The notes under the pieces were generated by a model. The model worked only from the letters and a program-made list of their open reading frames with translations. It was not told where the DNA came from and did not search any database. A stretch of DNA of 64,000 nt from Nonomuraea wenchangensis (GTDB lineage Bacteria > Actinomycetota > Actinomycetes > Streptosporangiales > Streptosporangiaceae): contig NZ_FOHX01000005.1 in the NCBI RefSeq assembly GCF_900111685.1, forward strand, positions 310,001 through 374,000, in the 5' to 3' direction. The translations under genes and the position numbers were made by a program. Numbering within the stretch: the first letter of the stretch is position 1; the number at the start of each line of letters is the position of its first letter. Below are positions 59,911-64,000 of the stretch, piece after piece.

Positions 59911-60846
59911 TCAGTCGGCGGGGCGGGAGGCGGTGTCCAGGAGGGCGAGCTCCTGGTCGCTCAGCTCCAGCTCGACCGCCGCCATCAGCGCCCCCAGCTG
60001 CGTGACGTCGCGCGCGCTGGAGATCGGCGCCACCACCGTCGGCTGCGCCGCGAGCCACGCCAGCGCGACCGACGCCTGCTGCACGCCCCGCGCGTCGGCC
60101 ACCTCGGCCAGCGCCCGCAGCGTGCGCCGCCCGTGCTCGGTGGCCAGGTATTCGGCCGCCCCTCCGGCGCGCGGGCTGTCCACGGTCACGCCGGGCGCGT
60201 ACTTGCCGGTCAGGAAGCCGCGCGCGAGCCCGAAGTACGGCGTGCTGACCAGCCCCTCCCGCGCCACGACGTCCCGCAGCTCGCCCTCGTACCCGCGCTC
60301 CACCAGGTTGTACTCCTGCTGCAGGGCCACGTACCTGACGAGTCCTTCCTTGTCGGAGAGCTCGACCGCGTCGGCGAGCCGCCGCGCCGTGTGGTTGGAC
60401 GCGCCGACGTACCGGACCTTGCCCTCGCGCACCAGGTCGTCGAACGTGGACAGCGTCTCCACCAGCGGCGTGTCGTGGTCGTCCACGTGCGCCCAGTAGA
60501 GGTCGATGTAGTCGGTACGGAGCCGCCGCAGCGAGTCCTCGATCGCCGTGCGGATGGTCGCCGGAGCCAGGCCGCGCAGCCCCTCCAGCATGCCGACCTT
60601 GGTGGCGAGGACGACGGAGTCGCGGATGCGCCGCTCCGCCAGCCACTCGCCGATGATCATCTCGGACGTGGACTCGCCGGTGACCCAGGACGGGTAGACG
60701 TCGGCGGTGTCGATGAAGTTGCCGCCGCCCTCGACGTAGGCGTTGAGCACGGCGAACGAGGTCTCCTTGTCGGCCGTCCAGCCGAAGACGTTCGTGCCGA
60801 GTGCTATCGGGAAAACGGACAGGTCCGTGGTGCCTATCGATCTCAT
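59911..60846 (-). CDS. Aldo/keto reductase
   Basis: A 311-residue NADPH-dependent TIM-barrel oxidoreductase. The catalytic tetrad is visible: Asp and Tyr in FIDTADVYPSW, Lys in VLATKVG and His in YIDLYWAHVDD. The C-terminal cofactor segment is VALAWLAAQPTVVAPISSARDVTQL. It resembles the YajO/AKR12-like group. The ATG is 6-7 nt from GATAAT (60853-60858 on the minus strand) with no ribosome site, so it is probably leaderless. It is divergent from the esterase gene, with 36 bp between starts. Confidence 0.92.
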   Translation of the reverse strand: MRSIGTTDLSVFPIALGTNVFGWTADKETSFAVLNAYVEGGGNFIDTADVYPSWVTGESTSEMIIGEWLAERRIRDSVVLATKVGMLEGLRGLAPATIRTAIEDSLRRLRTDYIDLYWAHVDDHDTPLVETLSTFDDLVREGKVRYVGASNHTARRLADAVELSDKEGLVRYVALQQEYNLVERGYEGELRDVVAREGLVSTPYFGLARGFLTGKYAPGVTVDSPRAGGAAEYLATEHGRRTLRALAEVADARGVQQASVALAWLAAQPTVVAPISSARDVTQLGALMAAVELELSDQELALLDTASRPAD

Positions 60847-60882
60847 CCAGCTATTATCCGACGATCCAACAAGGAGGCCCGG

Positions 60883-61860
60883 ATGGCGCCCCGATTACGT
60901 GGATGCCTGGTCGGCGCGGTGGTCGCCGGCGGTCTGTTCCTGCTCGGGCTGGCTCTGCTGCTGCCCCGCGGCTCGCAAAGAGCAGGTCCGGAACCCGTCA
61001 TCTCCGCGTCCGTAACCCCCAGCCCGTCACAGGCGGCGGAGGTCGTCGACGAGCGGCGCCTCGACGCGCGCAGGCTGGAGCTCACGATCCGCTCCCCGGC
61101 GCTCGGGAACGAGACCACCAAGGTGCGCCTGCTCCTCCCGCGCGGCTGGGAGTCCCGCCGCGACTGGCCCGTGCTGTGGCTGCTGCACGGCGGGCTCGAC
61201 GACCACACCTCCTGGACCGCCAGGACCGACGTCGAGGCGCTCACCCGCGGCACCGGCGTCATGGTCGTCATGCCGGACGGCGGCAGATGCGGCAGCTACT
61301 CCGACTGGTGGAACGGCGGCGACGGCGGCCCGCCCCGCTGGGAGACCTACCACCTGCGCGAGCTGCTCCCCCTCCTCGAATCGCGCTACCGGGCCGGCCG
61401 GGAGCGCGCGATCGCCGGCTACTCGATGGGCGGCCAGGGCGCGATGCTGTACGCGGCCAAGGGCATGTTCAAGGCGGCCGCCTCCTTCAGCGGCGCCGTG
61501 AACATCACCGCCCCCGGCGTCCCCCAGGCCGTGATGGCCGGCACGACGGTCGGCTGCTTCGGCACCGACTGGAAACGCGTCTGGGGAGACCCGGAGGACC
61601 AGCGGCCGGTGTGGCGGGCGCACAACCCGTACGACCTGGCGGAGAAGCTGAAGGGCGTCGAGCTGTACGTGGCCGCGGGCGAGGGCGACCTGGTGGAGGA
61701 CCTCGCCAACCGCGCGGCCCGCTCCTTCGCCGCCCGCCTCGACGACCTCGGCATCCCGGTCCGCACCCACTTCTACCGGGGCGGGCACAACCACACGTAC
61801 TGGCAGCGCGAGCTGCACCGCGCCTACCCGATGCTCGTCTCCGCGATCGGCGCGCGGTGA
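60883..61860 (+). CDS. Secreted or membrane-anchored alpha/beta-hydrolase esterase (EsterD/Ag85-like)
   Basis: 325 residues from ATG 60883, with an excellent AAGGAGG site. An N-terminal signal/anchor helix (CLVGAVVAGGLFLLGLALLL) is followed by an alpha/beta hydrolase of the esterase-D/mycolyltransferase group: WPVLWLLHGGLDDHTSW, nucleophile S181 in GYSMGGQGAM, Asp probably in AAGEGDLVEDL and His in FYRGGHNHTYWQREL. The substrate is unknown, likely an acyl ester at the cell surface. The long frame open upstream of this ATG is antisense to the reductase and is not real. Confidence 0.9.
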   Translation: MAPRLRGCLVGAVVAGGLFLLGLALLLPRGSQRAGPEPVISASVTPSPSQAAEVVDERRLDARRLELTIRSPALGNETTKVRLLLPRGWESRRDWPVLWLLHGGLDDHTSWTARTDVEALTRGTGVMVVMPDGGRCGSYSDWWNGGDGGPPRWETYHLRELLPLLESRYRAGRERAIAGYSMGGQGAMLYAAKGMFKAAASFSGAVNITAPGVPQAVMAGTTVGCFGTDWKRVWGDPEDQRPVWRAHNPYDLAEKLKGVELYVAAGEGDLVEDLANRAARSFAARLDDLGIPVRTHFYRGGHNHTYWQRELHRAYPMLVSAIGAR

Positions 61861-61922
61861 GCCCTCTCACAGGGGCGGCGAGTGCGTGACGACGGCGCGG
61901 CGGTGCCGCTAGGGTTCGTGCT

Positions 61923-62468
61923 GTGGTGACGGGTGACATGCGCACGCGCATCCTTGACGCGGCGGAGGAGCTGTTCGCGGGATCCGGCTACGCGGCCACA
62001 CCGACGGCGGTCATCGCCAAGCTCGCCAGGGTGCCCGGAGGGCTCATCTCCGACTACTTCCCGCGCAAGATCGACGTACTGGTCGCGCTGATCGACGAAC
62101 GCACCCACATCGAGGAGGGCCGCGACGTCGACGCGGTGCCGGGCGACCCGGCGGGCACCCTCGCCCGGCTGGCCCGCGCGCTGCCGCTGCGCGCCTCCCC
62201 GGCGATGCGGCGCATCCTGTTCCGTGAGGCCGACACGCACGGCTCGGTCAAGGAGCGGCTCGGCCGCCTCAACGGCGAGCTCGTCCGGCGTGCCCGGTTC
62301 GCGCTGGAGCTGGCGCTACCCGGGGCCCGCGGCGACGCGGCGCGGCTGGAGGTCGCGGCGGCCATGTTCGCCGCCGTCCTCATCTACCAGGAGAACCTGT
62401 GGCAGCTCACAGGACACCGGATCGACCCCGACGCCGTCGCGGAACTCGTCGCCCACGCGCTCGTCTAG
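61923..62468 (+). CDS. TetR-family regulator
   Basis: 181 residues. The N-terminal helix-turn-helix is MRTRILDAAEELFAGSGYAATPTAVIAKLARVPGGLISDYFPRKIDVL, with a short helical C-terminal domain. GTG 61923 lies 8 nt after TAGGGT (61910-61915); GTG 61926 and ATG 61938 are in-frame alternatives. Its 3' end is overlapped by 153 bp of the convergent acyltransferase gene. The nearest candidate target is that lipid gene or the upstream esterase. Confidence 0.88.
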   Translation: MVTGDMRTRILDAAEELFAGSGYAATPTAVIAKLARVPGGLISDYFPRKIDVLVALIDERTHIEEGRDVDAVPGDPAGTLARLARALPLRASPAMRRILFREADTHGSVKERLGRLNGELVRRARFALELALPGARGDAARLEVAAAMFAAVLIYQENLWQLTGHRIDPDAVAELVAHALV

Positions 62469-63956
62469 CAGCTCCTCCAGCGCCTCACGCAGGTGCCGCA
62501 GCAGGCTCCAGACGTCGTCCACGCGCTCCGGGCAGGCGACGAGGCCGAAGTCCAGCATGCCGTCGTAGGAGAAGCAGGTGATGCTCAGCCCGCCGCTCAT
62601 GTCCGTCAGGACGGACATCGGGTAGTAGGACAGCACCCTGCCCCCGCACAGGTACAACGGGAACTGCGGCCCGGGCACGTTGCTGATGATCAGGTTGACC
62701 GGCGGCAGCGCCATGCCCGCCAGCCGGAACACCGCCGGCGTGGCCAGCGCCGTCACCGGGGCGGGCAGCAGCGAGCACAGCTCCTGCAGCCAGGTCGCCG
62801 GGGCCAGGGCGAACCTGCGCTTGGCCCGCCGCATCGTCGCGCCCACCAGCCGCAGCCGCTCCCGCGCGTCCGGCACGTCGGTCGGCATCGGGGCGATCAT
62901 GGCGGAGATCTGGTTGCCCGCCGCGTCGCGGGCGCCGTGCTTGCGTACCGCGACCGGCACCGCCACCACCAGCGGCTCCTCCGGCAGCGCGCCGCGTTCG
63001 GCCAGCCAGGCGCGCAGGGCCGACGTGCACAGGGTCATGATGACGTCGTTGACGCTGAGGGCGTTGGCCTTGGCGACGTTCTTGACGTCCTTGAGCGGCA
63101 GCGACCCGAACGAGACGTGCCGCCGGGCGCTGATCGGCCCGTTGAACGGCGTGCGCGGAGCCGCCAGGCTCGGCAGCTCGGGCCGGTCCCGCCGCTGCCC
63201 GGACATGACCCGCGCGGCCCTCGCGATCGCCTTGGCGCCGGGCAGCCGCGACGCCAGCGGGATGGCGTCCATGTCCCCGGCCATCCTGACCGCCGACCCC
63301 ACCGCCCGCACCGGCTGCGTCACCGACCGCGCCGCCGCCCCCGCCAGCATGCCCACCACCCCGGGCTCGCGACCCGCGACGACCTCCCGTGACGTGCCGT
63401 CCCCGCCTTCGCGGCCCACGCCGCACTTGGACGGAGCCGGGCCCGCGGGCGCCGTGGCCTCCTGCCGCCGTACGAGGTGGCCGTCCGGGGTGAGGTCGAG
63501 GAGGGTGGCCAGGGTCTCGGCGCCGGAGACTCCGTCGATGGCGGCGTGGTGCACCTTCGTGTAGACCGCCACCCGCCCCTCCGGCAGCCCGCGGATGAGG
63601 TGCATCTCCCACAGCGGATGGGAGCGGTCCAACCGGCGGGCGTGCAGCTCCGCGACCACCTCGGCGAGCTGCCAGTCGCTGCCCGGCTGCGGCAGGGTCA
63701 GCTCGAACAGATGGTTGCCGATGTCGAAGTCGTCGTCCTGCGTCCAGTACGGGCGGTCGAGCCCCAGGGGAACCTCCGCCAGCCGGAGGCTCAGAGCGGG
63801 GGACAGGTGCAGGCGGTCGAGCAGAAGGCTCGCCAGCGCGTCCCGGTTGACGGCGCCCTCGCCGGAGTCCAGGATCGCCAGTCCGGCCACGTGCGCGGCG
63901 GTGGTCGCGGTCTCGACGTTGAGGAACTGGGCGTCGAGCGCGGTGAGCTGGCGCAT
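62316..63956 (-). CDS. Wax ester synthase/diacylglycerol O-acyltransferase (WS/DGAT)
   Basis: Makes wax esters or triacylglycerol storage lipid from acyl-CoA, 546 residues from ATG 63956 with AAAGGAGAG upstream. The condensation motif HHAAIDG has its His pair at 136-137 and Asp at 141. The family PLWE motif (SHPLWEMHLI) and the NVPGP segment (LIISNVPGPQFPLYLCGG) are present. The conserved fold ends near LLRHLREALEELL; the last 50 residues are encoded opposite the 3' end of a TetR gene and look unlike the family, so the stop may have been lost and read-through gained. Twelve more codons are open upstream but lack a ribosome site. Confidence 0.93.
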   Translation of the reverse strand: MRQLTALDAQFLNVETATTAAHVAGLAILDSGEGAVNRDALASLLLDRLHLSPALSLRLAEVPLGLDRPYWTQDDDFDIGNHLFELTLPQPGSDWQLAEVVAELHARRLDRSHPLWEMHLIRGLPEGRVAVYTKVHHAAIDGVSGAETLATLLDLTPDGHLVRRQEATAPAGPAPSKCGVGREGGDGTSREVVAGREPGVVGMLAGAAARSVTQPVRAVGSAVRMAGDMDAIPLASRLPGAKAIARAARVMSGQRRDRPELPSLAAPRTPFNGPISARRHVSFGSLPLKDVKNVAKANALSVNDVIMTLCTSALRAWLAERGALPEEPLVVAVPVAVRKHGARDAAGNQISAMIAPMPTDVPDARERLRLVGATMRRAKRRFALAPATWLQELCSLLPAPVTALATPAVFRLAGMALPPVNLIISNVPGPQFPLYLCGGRVLSYYPMSVLTDMSGGLSITCFSYDGMLDFGLVACPERVDDVWSLLRHLREALEELLDERVGDEFRDGVGVDPVSCELPQVLLVDEDGGEHGRRDLQPRRVAAGPG

Positions 63957-64000
63957 CTGCTCTCCTTTCTCCCGTCGTACGAGCAGCATCACACGAGCGG

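Overview
The window is extremely GC-rich, almost every codon ends in G or C, and GTG (occasionally TTG) starts are common. Together with its gene families (LuxR-type LAL regulator, DUF3618, DUF485/ActP pairs, WS/DGAT acyltransferase, serine/threonine kinase, XRE regulator with small partner proteins), this points to a filamentous actinomycete. Order Streptosporangiales (Nonomuraea-like) is my inference; no rRNA or marker protein here proves it. It reads as ordinary chromosomal core-to-arm sequence. I see no tRNA, rRNA, CRISPR array, insertion sequence or prophage, and no gene-free stretch longer than about 260 bases.

Layout. 1-3716: the end of a leucine/isovalerate-type catabolic operon (biotin carboxylase cut by the window edge, HMG-CoA lyase, acyl-CoA dehydrogenase). 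3783-8614: GNAT acetyltransferase, a large LuxR-family ATPase regulator ending in a 17-bp tandem repeat, and an MFS permease. 8712-13079: an 810-residue protein of unknown role with low-complexity repeats, then the psuG-psuK pseudouridine salvage pair. 13253-16629: phytoene-desaturase-like oxidoreductase, and a TetR regulator divergent from a cytochrome P450 with a near-ideal operator between them. 16692-19936: MprAB-like two-component system followed by a GT2-GtrA fusion. 19965-21520: XRE regulator with two small proteins and shared CAATTG palindromes, in a pocket of lower GC. 21578-28590: a tightly overlapping minus-strand operon (carboxyltransferase, biotin carboxylase, crotonase, AtuA, phosphotransferase) that resembles acyclic-terpene (atu) catabolism.

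28687-36033: receptor-like Ser/Thr kinase with a SapA-like ectodomain, FAD-linked oxidase, small membrane protein, aminotransferase, cytochrome oxidase subunit I. 36292-43780: secreted M6 metalloprotease, diacylglycerol-kinase-like protein, and a SWIM/SNF2 pair. 43857-46979: a 56-residue Trp/Cys/Pro-rich protein, then a holin-like/DUF3618/YihY envelope operon ending in a chagasin-like lipoprotein. 46915-49505: MFS exporter plus its TetR, and a HIT hydrolase. 49621-57808: a LytS/LytTR sensor system translationally coupled to one DUF485/symporter pair, then LacI and cystathionine lyase back to back, then a second DUF485/ActP pair behind a CRP-like palindrome. 57989-63956: double-MerR regulator, polyprenyl diphosphate synthase, aldo/keto reductase, secreted esterase, TetR, and a WS/DGAT acyltransferase whose tail overlaps the TetR gene.

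Functional themes are acyl-CoA carboxylation and breakdown (two separate carboxylase loci), acetate/monocarboxylate uptake (two symporter modules under different control), and envelope or signalling functions. Many gene starts sit 6-8 nt behind a TAnnnT -10 box and are probably leaderless.
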